Source of the DNA: Fragum whitleyi
Lineage: Eukaryota; Mollusca; Bivalvia; Cardiida; Cardiidae
Direction of reading: 5' to 3'
DNA length: 64,000 nt
Assembly (NCBI GenBank): GCA_948146395.1
Contig: OX411555.1
Location: 57,288,187 to 57,352,186, forward strand
Position 1 is the stretch's first letter; every line of letters begins with the position of its first letter. Both the position numbers and the translations under genes were made by a program. The notes under the pieces are model-generated. The model did not search any database, was not told where the DNA came from, and saw only the letters and a program-made list of their open reading frames with translations. Below, in pieces: positions 12,001-20,072 of the stretch.

Positions 12001-13555
12001 ACCAGTTTGCACAGTTTTTTTCATTGTGAACGCAGGATTCGCTATCTTTACAAGCGAAAGGTACTAATATATTTTTGTATCTTATTGATAGGCATTTGCA
12101 AATGTTGATTTCATTTGATAAGGTCAAGGTCATCTTTCAAGGTCAAACTTTATAAATAAACTATTTCAGGGGTAAAAGTGTTTCACAAATACATCTTTTT
12201 TGTATTTTCTTTACAGAAAGAAGACCTTACCCCACCCTGAAGTGATGGATGTACATCAACAACAGCAGGAAAACTCTCTGTCAAAAATAAAACTTCCCCG
12301 TGATATTTCTGCCAGTGATATTTCATCACAGAGTAGCTCATGTAGGACTTCTCCCTTATTTGGTCGTAAAGGACCTCCCACCTCATTACAAGGGTCCAAT
12401 GAGAAGCTTAACACATTCCCCGCTGAGAGAAATAGAAATGCCTCACCCTCTGGGATGAAATCTTGGTTATCAAATATGCCGAAATTGAACAAGCCAACAA
12501 TGCCTAATATGGGTGGGAGTTTTGACCTTCCTGTGCCAAAAATAAATCTTTCATCATTGAACTTAGTTAGTAAAATGAAAATGGGTCGAGCCGGTGCAGG
12601 AAGGTTGCTCTCAAAAGTGCCTGGAACAAGTCTGTTTCAAAAGAACAATCAAGTTCCAACTAGAATTGACGAAAACAAGTCTGTGGATCAAGACCGTGCA
12701 GATTCCGTCAAACCAAAACCCCGCTTGCCACGTGAAAGAACGTATAGTCGAGATGATTCCGTTGTTGATGAAACTGAAGAAATGACTCCAACAGATCTAG
12801 AGAGAGAGGTTTTACTAGACAGCTGTGGTATCCTAGCAATGAACACCAAACAGATTCTAGATTCCCCACAATGTTCTGTTGATGAACCTGACTACGAGGA
12901 ATATGAGACAAAAGATGTCTTTGATGATCTTCCCCATGACAACAAAGATAGTAATGAAATACATACTGTTACGAATGAACATAAAGACATTGTGTTTAAT
13001 ATTGATGATCTTGCATTGAAACAAGGCCATAAAGTCCCTAATGATCAAACTGATAGCAGGGCTAAAACAGAAACTGGTTTTCAATGTTTTTGTACCAGTG
13101 AAGGAGTTTGTCCAAATGACAATGGTAGCCAGGATGAAAAGTTGATGAACCAATCTACTACAGGACAGGACAAAGCAAAAGCCCAGAAACCAGCTGGACT
13201 GGATTTGGGGCACAGAAGGGTTATTGATAACTCTGAGGCAGATTTGATTCTTGAAAAATATAACAAGTCTAAGAAAACATTGACACAGTCTACTAGTTCT
13301 AAAAATAGCATCAAGAGTGCAAGTCAAAATGAAAATCCTGTTACCATGACAATAGAAAATTATAGTGAAGACAGTCCAAAGTCTGTTCTAGAATTTGACA
13401 TGGAAATTAACTCCCACCTGAAACAACAGTTGCCTAATTTATTACAGAGTTCAAAAATGTCGCGAAAGACTCAGAGAGTTTATGAGACATTAAAATCGCG
13501 TATTGAGAACCAGTTAGGGGACAAAACTTGTCAATCAACAATTATACTTATATGA
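2786..13555 (+). CDS. INPP5F: INPP5F (SAC2) phosphoinositide 4-phosphatase, C-terminal 654 residues (5' part outside window)
   Basis: Six exons (2786-3019, 8361-8432, 10421-10494, 11039-11194, 11585-11675, 12217-13555) join in frame with GT-AG introns. Family knowledge: Sac2 removes the 4-phosphate of PI4P on early endosomes in recycling. A SAC catalytic domain is followed by the hSac2 (PF12456-type) homodimerisation domain and a disordered tail. Visible here are the end of the SAC region (YYLRFKDTYRQAAIDL), the hSac2 core (DIILLLSQRAVYIAWYDDEE, then YQRIFLEDIEKLEIG, then MRLYYRHYADEGFFHTF) and a Ser/Lys-rich tail ending RIENQLGDKTCQSTIILI. The tail matches remembered vertebrate landmarks, including LLDSCGIL. 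The catalytic CX5R exon is not in the window. Two of the exons lie in tandem partial-exon arrays. I am confident of the family; orthology to INPP5F rather than another SAC protein rests on the hSac2 domain. Confidence 0.9.
3031..3203. repeat. Nested foldbacks: an FB-A hairpin inside another foldback
   Basis: The outer arms are AGAGGGGTTAGGGCAAGACC at the left and the inverted GTTGTACTGACCCATCAA at the right, both with GTAAGTGCCTATA / GGGCACTTAC. In the middle sits a better-preserved hairpin (3081-3158), TTGATGGCTCAGCGTG...CACGCTGAGCCATCAA. So one hairpin element landed in the loop of an older one, just inside the intron. Confidence 0.8.
3204..3780. other. Intronic DNA; nothing clear
   Basis: Contains a G-run near 3545 and a fragment resembling the half-arm of the AACATAGG foldback family (about 3300-3340). 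No coding signal seen. Confidence 0.5.
3781..3859. repeat. Foldback hairpin, ~38 bp arms
   Basis: CAATGCTCCTGTTTTACAAT at 3783 is matched by the inverted AAACAGGAGCATTG. The inner arms TCTCACAATATTACATAC and TGTATGTAATATTGTGAGA are perfect and meet with no loop. Confidence 0.8.
3868..4015. mobile_element. MITE with ~32 bp TIRs
   Basis: TATAATACGTACTTAGTGTA at the left is matched by TACACTAAGTACGTATTATA at the right, with about 85 bp between including a second inverted pair (GAGAATTGAAAATTGTC / GACAATTATCAATTCTC). No coding potential. Confidence 0.75.
4016..5076. other. Intronic DNA with a half foldback at 4221-4262
   Basis: The fragment CATTTACAATAGTTTTGCAC followed by TGACCCCTCAAT is one arm of the FB-A subfamily. 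A relic GCGACTACTAATGGGACCAT lies near 4977 and resembles the end of the element at 37250-37567. Otherwise no feature seen. Confidence 0.5.
5077..5202 (+). mobile_element. SINE S1, 5'-truncated copy
   Basis: Only the 3' body is present: AGGAAAGGATGTAATGGTTG, then GTTAGGTGCTCCAGCAACTG, then GCGGCATAAAACCCCATT and CAATCAATT tail. The tRNA-like head is missing, as expected of 5' truncation. Confidence 0.8.
5343..6204. mobile_element. Hairpin-ended element of the GCTCACCTGAG family (E1)
   Basis: The left end is TTAGCTCACCTGAGCTC and the right end CAGGTGAGCGATTTAGGTCC...GGCCCTCTTGTT. It holds about three monomers of 150-165 bp, each with CCAGAATGTTC and AAATATGGGCGTGGCAGG. The short ORFs inside are products of the tandem repeat. 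Two relatives are in the window, at 30371-31978 and 42912-44531, with the same ends but different monomers. Confidence 0.75.
6205..7070. other. Intronic DNA with a palindrome at about 6322-6402
   Basis: CCTCTAAACAATCAT and the inverted ATGATTGTTTAGAGG, flanked by TAATTTGAG / CTCAAATTA, form a foldback of about 80 bp. The rest shows no recognisable element or coding signal. Confidence 0.6.
7071..7150. repeat. Foldback (FB-A subfamily)
   Basis: TGTAAAACTATTGTAAGTGC at the left and GCACTTACAATAGTTTTACA at the right are perfect inverted arms around a TATGTTATCATA loop, within TTGAGGGAC...TAGATCCACT outer arms. Confidence 0.85.
7151..8178. other. Intronic DNA; no supported feature
   Basis: Several short open frames occur, but none shows conserved residues or splice-site framing. 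Nothing repetitive was recognised until the exon array starts. Confidence 0.5.
8179..8360 (+). repeat. Two decoy copies of the 5' part of an INPP5F exon, 91 bp period
   Basis: TATTTATAG acceptors occur before 8179, 8270 and 8361, exactly 91 bp apart. Each is followed by a version of the first ~44 bp of the exon (GACCCTGATAGACAAGAA core) and, in the first two copies, by CTTGAATGTACxCTTATTGGTCATGATTGATG, which leads to the next acceptor. Only the third copy carries the rest of the exon and a donor. Splicing from the first or second acceptor would read into a TGA, so these are decoys or relics, not alternative coding exons. Confidence 0.9.
8361..8432 (+). CDS. INPP5F: INPP5F exon (hSac2 domain core)
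   Basis: Acceptor TTTATAG, donor GTAAGA. Encodes SGDPDRQEMDIILLLSQRAV then YIA, with split codons at both sides (Ile before, Trp after). The strand DIILLLSxxxVYIAWYDDE is a family landmark. It is the last and only complete copy of a three-copy tandem array. Confidence 0.92.
8495..8720. repeat. Foldback/MITE fragment related to 61870-61950
   Basis: GAGTGGTCATTTATTAAATT and the loosely inverted AAATTTGGTATTTTATGAGC enclose TTTTTATCTGTTTTAGATGACGAG. Nearly the same words occur at 61870-61950 (TTTTTATCTGTTTATAGATGAC, ACCACTCATTCAA). Confidence 0.6.
8721..9160. other. Intronic DNA; nothing seen
   Basis: AT-rich, with no recognised repeat or coding signal. Confidence 0.4.
9161..9992. mobile_element. 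Hairpin-ended element(s) with tandem segments; left boundary uncertain
   Basis: The right end reads ATGTTTTACAAACATCTCTTGTT, i.e. AACAAGAG followed by a perfect ATGTTTGTAAAACAT hairpin on the other strand. An inner left end TTATGCCCCCATTGG lies at 9701, followed by GTCCATCTGTCC minisatellite. Upstream, a segment with AAGCTATTGCTTTGAAAC and CAGCCTCTAGACAAAGATT occurs twice, about 275 bp apart (9240 and 9515). Confidence 0.6.
10421..10494 (+). CDS. INPP5F: INPP5F exon (hSac2 domain, YDDEEEQ...LEKLEI segment)
   Basis: Acceptor TTCCAG, donor GTAAGT. One base completes Trp; 24 codons follow (YDDEEEQVHQYQRIFLEDIE, then KLEI), and the last base starts Gly. It fits the family segment in which a YDDE run precedes Q-Y-Q-R. 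The 3' part of this exon with its donor is repeated twice more downstream. Confidence 0.93.
10443..10762 (+). repeat. Three-copy tandem array of the donor-side part of an INPP5F exon
   Basis: GTACATCAGTACCAGAGAAT (10443, in the real exon) recurs as GTACATGAGTACCAGAGAAT at 10576 and GTACATGAGAACCAGAGAGT at 10699, i.e. periods of 133 and 123 bp. Each copy runs through GGAAATTG|GTAAGTTGACT, so the two extra copies keep an intact-looking donor but have no acceptor. Both copies differ from the exon by a one-base deletion (GAGAAxTGG) and cannot continue the frame. Confidence 0.9.
10763..11038. other. INPP5F intron; nothing further seen
   Basis: Ends in TTTATTTTAG acceptor before the next exon. Confidence 0.5.
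11039..11194 (+). CDS. INPP5F: INPP5F exon (hSac2 domain beta strands)
   Basis: Acceptor TATTTTAG, donor GTTAGT. Gly is split at the 5' edge, 51 codons follow, and Glu is split at the 3' edge. Encodes SEPSFFKSKTVVMRLYYRHY through RLFNNLVIAIKTPEEAK. The MRL-YYRH...FHTF pattern matches the family. Confidence 0.93.
11585..11675 (+). CDS. INPP5F: INPP5F exon (end of hSac2 domain)
   Basis: Acceptor TTTCAG, donor GTAAGT. Encodes QLNVIAEAFVAAQNILSIQL then CVEDKQKLD, a helical segment closing the domain, with Glu split before and Lys split after. Confidence 0.9.
11676..12216. other. INPP5F intron with transposon relics up to the acceptor
   Basis: About 11940-12070 has inverted GTTTGCAAATTATAACC / GGTTATAATTTACAACC and a CATTGTGAACGCAGG motif also seen near 17829 and 61285. 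About 12118-12201 is a worn end of the AAGGTCA-rich family (TCAAGGTCATCTTTCAAGGT, GTGTTTCACAAATACATCTT). That end merges into the pyrimidine tract of the last acceptor. Confidence 0.6.
12217..13555 (+). CDS. INPP5F: INPP5F terminal coding exon (disordered tail)
   Basis: Acceptor CTTTACAG; the first base completes Lys and 445 codons run to TGA. The tail is polar and Ser-rich, begins KKTLPHPEVMDV, has a basic Gly-rich patch (KMKMGRAGAGRLLSK), LLDSCGILAM and SPKSVLEFDMEI, and ends in a charged helix (SRKTQRVYETLKSRIENQLG) and STIILI. The apparent Met at 12200 lies in the intron and is not a start. A single long last exon and low conservation fit the family's C-terminal region. Confidence 0.92.
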
Positions 13556-13698
13556 TCTTTAATCTTTTGCTGAATAAGATCTTCCAAACTTAAATAACAG
13601 AAGGTATTTCAGTCAAAGTATCACATCAACAACCATATACATTACGATTGTAGAATTCAAGGCTAAACTTTTGATATGGAGTGTGTGAATTTCCTTTT

Positions 13699-13704
13699 AA
13701 TAAA
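13699..13704 (+). other. Candidate INPP5F poly(A) signal
   Basis: AATAAA about 145 bp after the stop codon, the first canonical hexamer on the sense strand. Position is plausible for a short 3' UTR, but transcript evidence is lacking. Confidence 0.5.
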
Positions 13705-13721
13705 TCGTCACTACTATAGCA

Positions 13722-13985
13722 CATGCCCATTATAGCAACACCCCCAATGGGTTAGTTGTTACAGCGTATAGTACAAGGATACATGACGAAACTACTGCTG
13801 AGATCCACCATGGTTCTTTAATGTGCTCAGTGTAAAGCACCGTCTCACAGGACCTTGGTTTAAAGTCTCATCTGAAAGGCAATTAGTTTTTGTTTCTCTG
13901 CTAGCCAGGAATCAAACCCACATGGTCGAACTTCAGTGGTTTTGAAGTCTGGTGCTCTACCAACTGAGCTTATCGGGCTGACCTA
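13722..13985 (-). mobile_element. tRNA-derived SINE (family S3)
   Basis: On the minus strand it starts GGTCAGCCCGATAAGCTCAG, TTGGTAGAGC (box A) with GGGTTTGATTCC (box B) about 45 bases later. A body containing AAACCAAGGTCCTGTGAGAC and GAGCACATTAAAGAACC follows. The tRNA-like head lacks a clean cloverleaf end, so it is a SINE head and not a working tRNA gene. Confidence 0.75.
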
Positions 13986-14068
13986 TATCATATGGATGGA
14001 TCAGTGGGCAATTTAAACTTTTAACTTCTGTTGCTGTAGTTACTGGGTTAGGGTTGCCCACTGGTGAT

Positions 14069-14147
14069 ATTGATGGCTCAGTGTAAAAAGGTTGTAACTG
14101 CCTCTATATTTATAGGCAGTTACAACCTTTTTCACACTGAGTCATTG
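14069..14147. repeat. Foldback FB-A
   Basis: TTGATGGCTCAGTGTAAAAA, GGTTGTAACTGCC at the left, inverted at the right as GGCAGTTACAACC, TTTTTCACACTGAGTCATTG; loop TCTATATTTATA. Confidence 0.85.
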
Positions 14148-14338
14148 ATATGATGAAAAAATGTATAATGTTTAGTCATTTTGAGAAAGCAGTTGCACAG
14201 GGAAACTATTTAATTGTTTTAAATCATTGACAAAATATTTTACAATGACATTTACACTATTATTTCGAAGATAAATTTATGAAGTTTTATCTTTCTATAT
14301 TTGATCTGTCATCTAAAAAGTGAATATCTTATAGGGAT
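14148..14338. other. Intergenic DNA; nothing seen
   Basis: No recognised element. Confidence 0.4.
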
Positions 14339-14483
14339 GAGTGTCTTTTTCACTGCGTTTATTGGGGTATAAAGTGCAATTGCCTTAGCACATGGCAAAT
14401 AACGTCCGTAGGGTGTTATGATTAAGCCATGTGCTAAGGCAATTGCACTTTATACCCCAATAAACGCAGTGAAAAAGACACTC
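14339..14483. repeat. Perfect 58 bp inverted repeat with a 29-base loop
   Basis: The left arm (14339-14396, starts GAGTGTCTTTTTCACTGCG and ends CTTAGCACATGGC) is exactly complementary to the right arm (14426-14483, starts GCCATGTGCTAAGG and ends GAAAAAGACACTC). The pairing continues imperfectly outward (ATAGGGA / TCCCTTAT). Perfect arms imply recent formation or arm-to-arm conversion. Could be a young foldback transposon or a hairpin RNA source. Confidence 0.95.
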
Positions 14484-15589
14484 GTCCCTTATAATTGCAA
14501 TCATCTAGATGGAAGAAACTATTAAAATACTCAGCCAAACATTAAAGCTTCAAGTCTACTTTCTGTGCGTATAAATTACACAATCTATGTTTAGATCGGG
14601 TATTGTTTATCTCGCTATCGAAGTGAAATTTCATAAAGTAAAACAAATGATACACAAATAAACAACAACATTTAAATTCGTAGAGGTACTTATGACAAAA
14701 AAGCTTGTTTCTGCCAAGTTAGTCTGTATTTTTAAACGAAAACGGCGTAGCCGGACTTAGTTGAGAGGGTTGCTTGAAGGTCTTCGTCGACTTGCTGTTT
14801 TCTAAGTTTAGGTCGGCTCAGAATCAGAACTGCATGCTTGTAATCGTAAATTCTTTCGAAAATATATTAATTTGATTAATAATAGATTGAATAGTAATGT
14901 TGCGTTGATGGTCGGGAAATAAGTTAATTCGAGTTCCTACAACACAGGACTTGCAGATCGAATTTTGGGGGTTTCCCGAAAGACCTATTGCATTTTATAC
15001 AGAAATAAAGTGCAATGGATTTCCCCACGAGATGCAATTTAAACCAATCAGAATTCTTTATTTTATTGGATTGCAATGAACTTAATAAAATATTATTGAA
15101 TAGATACAGCAGAGGTCATTAAAAGTTAGCATTTTGAGAATAAATATTTAGAAAGGTAGATTGATCATTTTGTATTCAGACAACCTATTGAAAGAGAAAA
15201 AAAAACCATCTTGATCTTGATCAGCAAAGGATATGTATTAAGAATGTTTACACTTTTCACTTTCCAAATGGTCCTTTTTTTTTGCATTTTGTGTTGTATA
15301 AATTCTAAAAGTGTTTTACAGCTGGGCATTATTTTATAGTTGTGAAATGCTGTTGTGTTACATGGCACCCAAACAAGAACAGTAGATATTGCTTGAGTGA
15401 ATACTTCTATTAACTTTAGTGACCACTTTTATAGGGACCAATTTTAAAATAAATCCCTTCAACATTCACTAATTCTCTGACAAGGTTGACATTCTTGAAT
15501 AATATTTGAATTATGAAACCAGTTGAGCTAGAAAATAATTTGGCTTTCTTAATCGAGTTTATCAAATCTACACATATCAAAGGTTTAAT
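14484..15589. other. Intergenic DNA; nothing supported
   Basis: No conserved coding sequence or recognised repeat. Confidence 0.45.
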
Positions 15590-15656
15590 GCTAGATAGTA
15601 CTTAGTATATATACATTGCATATACACTTAGTACACTCTTGCACTGAACCCTTGAT
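15590..15656. repeat. Foldback (FB-A subfamily, TACACTTAGTACA type)
   Basis: The right arm CATATACACTTAGTACACTC, TTGCACTGAACCCTTGATA matches 35752-35828. The left arm is worn. Confidence 0.65.
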
Positions 15657-15837
15657 ATGAAAGGCATATTGTACCATGTTGTTGATAATTTTAGCTCTCA
15701 GGATGTTGGTTGTTGTGTTTTTGTATAGGTTCATTATAACTTGTTGAAGATTTTGTTTCAGAACAAGTGTAATATTTTAAACTCTTCTTTTTATTCGTCA
15801 TTTTGTGAATTTCTTTTCAGTATTTGAATAATACCCA

Positions 15838-16063
15838 CCTTTTTATGCCCAGCAACAAGAACATGTGTAACAGATTGTTTAATTGTTGTCTGTTTCTTTG
15901 TCCATCTGTCTGCACAAAACTTAACCACTTAACATTGCCTTCAACTTTAAGACTATTCAAAATTCAATGATCATATTTGGCAGAATAAAATTTCTCAATA
16001 AAACGCATCTGCAGATAACAAGCTCAAGGTGCTGTGACCAAGTCAATGTCAAGATCCAGTTTA
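15838..16063 (+). mobile_element. Family-3 element fragment (TTTTTATGCCC... end)
   Basis: Starts TTTTTATGCCCAGCAAC, then GTCTGTTTCTTTGTCCATCT, ACAAAACTTAACCACTTAAC and TCAAGGTGCTGTGACCAAGT, the same word order as the better copy at 21720-22013. The hairpin end is lost. Confidence 0.7.
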
Positions 16064-16316
16064 CACAGTCTGGCCAGGGTTGATACTTTTTGCACTTCCA
16101 AGATGTTTCCTTTTCACATTTTTAGAATCTTGTGTTAATCTATGTTCTAGCCAGATACCTTTGCAAGCCAAAGATTGGCTAAGGCAGTTTATTATATGCT
16201 ACAGTAACTCTTTGGTTTGGATTGTAAGAGTGCCAAATGTTCATTATCAAGGACTCACTACAGTAAAATTAATGCAATATACAATATTTGACCCAGTCAA
16301 ACCTGTTAGCAAGCAT

Positions 16317-17155
16317 TTTTATACGCTGCCGGCAGCGGACGTTTATTGGCGTCATCTTCTCCGTCTGTCCGTCCGTCCATCCATCCGTCTGTCCACTTTT
16401 CTTGTCAACGCAACTCCTCCTAAGTTTCTGGCTGGATCTTCTTGAAACTTGGTCAATGTTATCACTTCAATTGGTAGATGTGCATGAAGGAAGGATTTTA
16501 TGGTTCGTTGATTTTTGCCTGAGTTATGCCCCTTTAAAACTTAGTCTCTGGTGCTTATTGCCTCAGTTATGCCCCCTTAAAATTTAGTCTCTGGGGCTTA
16601 TTGAAATTGCAGCCCTGTGAATGCAACTCTTCCTAAGTTTCTGGCTGGATCTTAATGAAACTTGGTGGATGTTATAACTGAAATTGGTAGATGAGCATGA
16701 AGTAAGGATTTTATGGTTCATTAATTTTACCCTTAATTATGCCCCCATAAAACTTAGTATATATGGCTTATTGAAATTGCAGCCTTTTGAACGCAACTCC
16801 TCCTTACTTTTTGTCTTTATTTAAATGAAACTTGGTCAATGTCATCACCATAATTTGTAGATGTACATGGATCAAGGATTTTATGGCTCATTTATTTCCC
16901 TGAATTATGCCCCCTTAAAACTTAGTGTCTGGGGCTTATTGAATCAAGTTTATTGCTATTTTCATTTAATTCATGCTTTTTTGCAAACGATGGACATAGC
17001 AATACAGCCCTGTGTTAAGGATGCAAAATTGCTCAGAAATTGAACTTTTTTACACATGAATGTTCAGGCAAATCTGTTTAACACATGAAAAGTCAGTCAA
17101 ACCTGCTGTAGGGGCCACCTGCCTTGCGATCAGGATGACAAAGCGGTGAAAACAG
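16317..17155. mobile_element. Satellite-bearing element with ~175 bp monomers, first half of a duplicated block
   Basis: Starts TTTTTATACGCTGCCGGCAG, GTCCGTCCGTCCATCCATCC minisatellite, then repeats of GCAACTCCTCCTAAGTTTCT with GAAACTTGGTCAATGTTATC and TATGCCCCCTTAAAACTTAG. The start (TTTTTATACGC) echoes the 863-2007 element, but the monomers differ. Confidence 0.7.
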
Positions 17156-17553
17156 TATATGGCTTATTGAAATTGCAGCCTTTTGAACGCAACTCCTCCT
17201 TACTTTTTGTCTTTATTTAAATGAAACTTGGTCAATGTCATCACCATAATTTGTAGATGTACATGGATCAAGGATTTTATGGCTCATTTATTTCCCTGAA
17301 TTATGCCCCCTTAAAACTTAGTGTCTGGGGCTTATTGAATCAAGTTTATTGCTATTTTCATTTAATTCATGCTTTTTTTGCAAATGATGGACATAGCAAT
17401 ACAGCCCTGTGTTAAGGATGCAAAATTGCTCAGAAATTGAACTTTTTTACACATGAATGTTCAGGCAAATCTGTTTAACACATGAAAAGTCAGTCAAACC
17501 TGCTGTAGGGGCCACCTGCCTTGTGATCAGGATGACAAAGCGGTGAAAACAGT
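16759..17553. repeat. 397 bp near-perfect tandem duplication
   Basis: The segment starting TATATGGCTTATTGAAATTG at 16759 recurs at 17156, and both copies run to GACAAAGCGGTGAAAACAGT. I see only a few differences (one extra T in a T-run, one AAACGA/AAATGA change, one TTGCGAT/TTGTGAT change). It duplicates part of the satellite-bearing element plus flanking DNA and is recent. Confidence 0.95.
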
Positions 17554-17563
17554 TTGCCAAATA

Positions 17564-17593
17564 TACCCTGCTTTGCACGTGCAAAGCAGGGTA
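17564..17593. repeat. 30 bp perfect palindrome
   Basis: TACCCTGCTTTGCAC is directly followed by its complement GTGCAAAGCAGGGTA with no loop. A broken relative, CTTTGCACGTGCAAATACGTG, lies near 61232. Confidence 0.9.
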
Positions 17594-17639
17594 GAATTGG
17601 AAAGGTTTTTGCACAGTTATGTGATCCAGGACGTAGGGC

Positions 17640-17795
17640 TGTTTTCAGCAAACTACCTGTATTAAGCAAGCAACAACTGAATTCTGGAATGAATTGTTTG
17701 CATTTAAATTTATATGTATTAAGCAAGCACCTGTATTAAGCTAGCACTTTTCAAATGTCCCTTTAGGGCTTGTTTAATACAGGTTTGACTGTACA
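17640..17795. repeat. Remnant of a CAGTCAAACCTGTATTAAGCAAGC element
   Basis: Contains CCTGTATTAAGCAAGCAAC and ends TTTAATACAGGTTTGACTGTA, the terminal words of the TIR element at 35925-37150. Confidence 0.6.
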
Positions 17796-17891
17796 GGCAT
17801 AGCGGGGAAACATTTCTCAATATTTTCATTGTGAACACAGGGCTATTTTTGATTGTCTGTTTATAGTGTCCCATTTATAGTCTCCTTGGTT

Positions 17892-19045
17892 TAAAGCTTC
17901 ACTGGCCAAAGGCCACTGGGACTATTGTCATGACGTTGTGTCCGTCTTGCGTCCATCTGTCCGTCCATCCGTGCGTGCTTCAGTCCATCCATCCGTCTGG
18001 TCCTAAACTTTTTCTTAAAAAATCTTCTCTTCAGAAATGACTTTATGAATTTCAAAGATCCTTGGTTGACCCTCTTTGTTCAAGAAATTTTGATCCAATG
18101 AAAAACATGGATTTAATGGGCTTGCCAAATAACCAAATATGGTAAAAAGTGAGTTTACTCAGATTTCAATACATGGATACCAATTAAATTTTACATGAAT
18201 GATCCTTGGATGACTCTTAATCAGTCTACCAAAAATTATTGTGATTGGATGCAAAATATGTATTTTATGGGCAGAGATCATTTCTCTATATGCTATATAG
18301 AGGAAACTTGAAAATCATTTTCTCAGAATGTAATAGATGGATATCAACCAAATTTCACTGGAATGATCCTTGAGTGACCCTTTATCAGTCTACCAAAAAT
18401 TATTTTTAGATGAAAAATATGTATTTTATGGGCGGAGGTCATTTCTTTATATGTTATATTGTGGAAACTTTCAAAATCATTTTCTCGGAATGTTACAGAT
18501 GAATATCAATCAAACTTCAAATGTATGATTCTTGGGTGACCCATTATCATGCAGCCAAAAAATATATGATTGGATGTAAAATATGTCTTTTATGGGCAGA
18601 GGTCATTGAATGTAATTGATGGATATCAATAAAACTTCACTAGAATGATCCTTGAGTGACCCTTTATCAGTCTACCAAATATTATTATGATCAGATGAAA
18701 AATATGTATTTTATGGGCGGGGGTCATTTCGCTTAATTTTATATAGTGGAAATTTTGAAAATCATTTTCTCAAAATGTAACTGATGGATATCAACCAAAT
18801 TTCACTGGAATGATCCTTGAGTGACCCTTTATCATTCTAACAAAAATGATTGTGATTGGATGAATAATATATCTTTTATGGGTTGAGGTCATTTTTCTAT
18901 ATATCATATAGTGGGAACTTAGAAAATCATTTTCAACATCAGTAGAACCCAAAATATTTTAAAATCAAGTCAAAACTTAAATTTGCCATTACAAAAATTT
19001 CATGCCTGTGGAATGACTCAAGCCATTCATGGCTTTCTAGTTTTA
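17892..19045. mobile_element. Hairpin-ended element with ~160 bp tandem monomers
   Basis: The left end has the hairpin CACTGGCCAAAGGCCACTGG and GTCCGTCCATCC minisatellite. The monomers carry GATGGATATCAACCAAATTT, TGATCCTTGAGTGACCCTTT and AATATGTATTTTATGGGC (at least four copies, 18040-18930). The right end is AAGCCATTCATGGCTTTCTAGTT, i.e. AACTAGA plus a perfect hairpin on the other strand. Confidence 0.75.
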
Positions 19046-19185
19046 CTTATGAATAAGAGTTTTATCAACCATCCAGCACCTAACAGCAGAGTGTAAGCAT
19101 CTGTAACTGGTGCTTTTGTTTGTTATTTATTAACTTTCTTGTGCAATATGCTATTGCAATAGGATATTATCCATGATTATTGTCC

Positions 19186-19533
19186 TGGCAGGGCAGAGGC
19201 TTAGGAATGGGTTGTTGCACATCAGGTTAAGGTAAATCAGCTTTTATTTACAATTACTTGCTTCTATCAAAAGTCGACATAAATAATTGAAGACCTTAAA
19301 TGGTAGGTTGGTTACCAAACCCTCCTAACTTCAGCATGCCAAAGCTGAAGTTACGAGGCTTTAGTAACCAAATAATAAAATTTGTTCACTTTTGCTTAGC
19401 ACGTTCATTATTTTGGTTTTAAGATAGAGTTATTCACATGTGTCCACGGCAATTGTCATCTAACATATGAAAGAACCCTAACTATTGAAAGGAAACTAGC
19501 CAAAGTACCTCATGGCTTAGCCATGCCCTGCCA
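19186..19533. mobile_element. Probable MITE with inner foldback
   Basis: Ends CTGGCAGGGCAGAGGCTTAG and the inverted CTTAGCCATGCCCTGCCAG. An internal foldback, TTGGTTACCAAACCCTCC...GAGGCTTTAGTAACCAA (19309-19373), fills the centre. No target duplication identified. Confidence 0.55.
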
Positions 19534-19779
19534 GTTAAATAATAACATAGAATAGAATACTTATTGTTCATTGTTTTATCAAGATGGCTCAATACTTTTC
19601 ATTGCTACAATGCACACTCAAGAAATTCATGTGTGATATTTTTTGTCAGCAATCCCCATGACATGTGTTCTCTATATAAAATCTTTTGTTTCTACATTTG
19701 TATTTCACGGAAAAAAATTATTATGAACAGAACTTGTATTGATGATCAATGTTGATTTTATTGCTTAAGTATACTGGAA

Positions 19780-20010
19780 TATAATAATAATAATAATAAT
19801 GTCTTTATTTAAAGAGGCTACACATTTGGTTTCCCAATCTTCCATGTGGGTCTCTGTAACAGTAAGTTACAAAACAACGCATGTACAATGAACATTTACA
19901 TAAAGAACAAAATTTACAAAAGAACAAGCTAACAAACAATAGAACAAACACATTGAAAATATTGATATAAATTGAAATTAACACCTAAAGAATACTTTAA
20001 GCAATAATAG
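19780..20010 (-). mobile_element. 3' tail of a non-LTR retrotransposon
   Basis: On the minus strand the segment ends CCTCTTTAAATAAAGACATT followed by an (ATT)n tract (19780-19799 on the plus strand), typical of LINE 3' ends with short tandem tails. No reverse-transcriptase frame is attached, so it is heavily 5'-truncated. Confidence 0.6.
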
Positions 20011-20072
20011 TTAAAGCTTGCTGATGAAACAATTTAGCCAGTGTTGGACAATGGACACTTCCAACACGTCAC

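Noticed and set aside
12200..12216. Met at 12200 as the start of a 451-residue protein.
   Set aside because: The first codons lie in the intron; a CTTTACAG acceptor at 12216 joins the previous exon in phase and family similarity continues across it.
13900..13985. Functional tRNA gene on the minus strand.
   Set aside because: Boxes A and B are recognisable, but a clean acceptor stem is not seen and a SINE body follows directly; the same holds for the heads at 411, 29700, 39000 and 49780.
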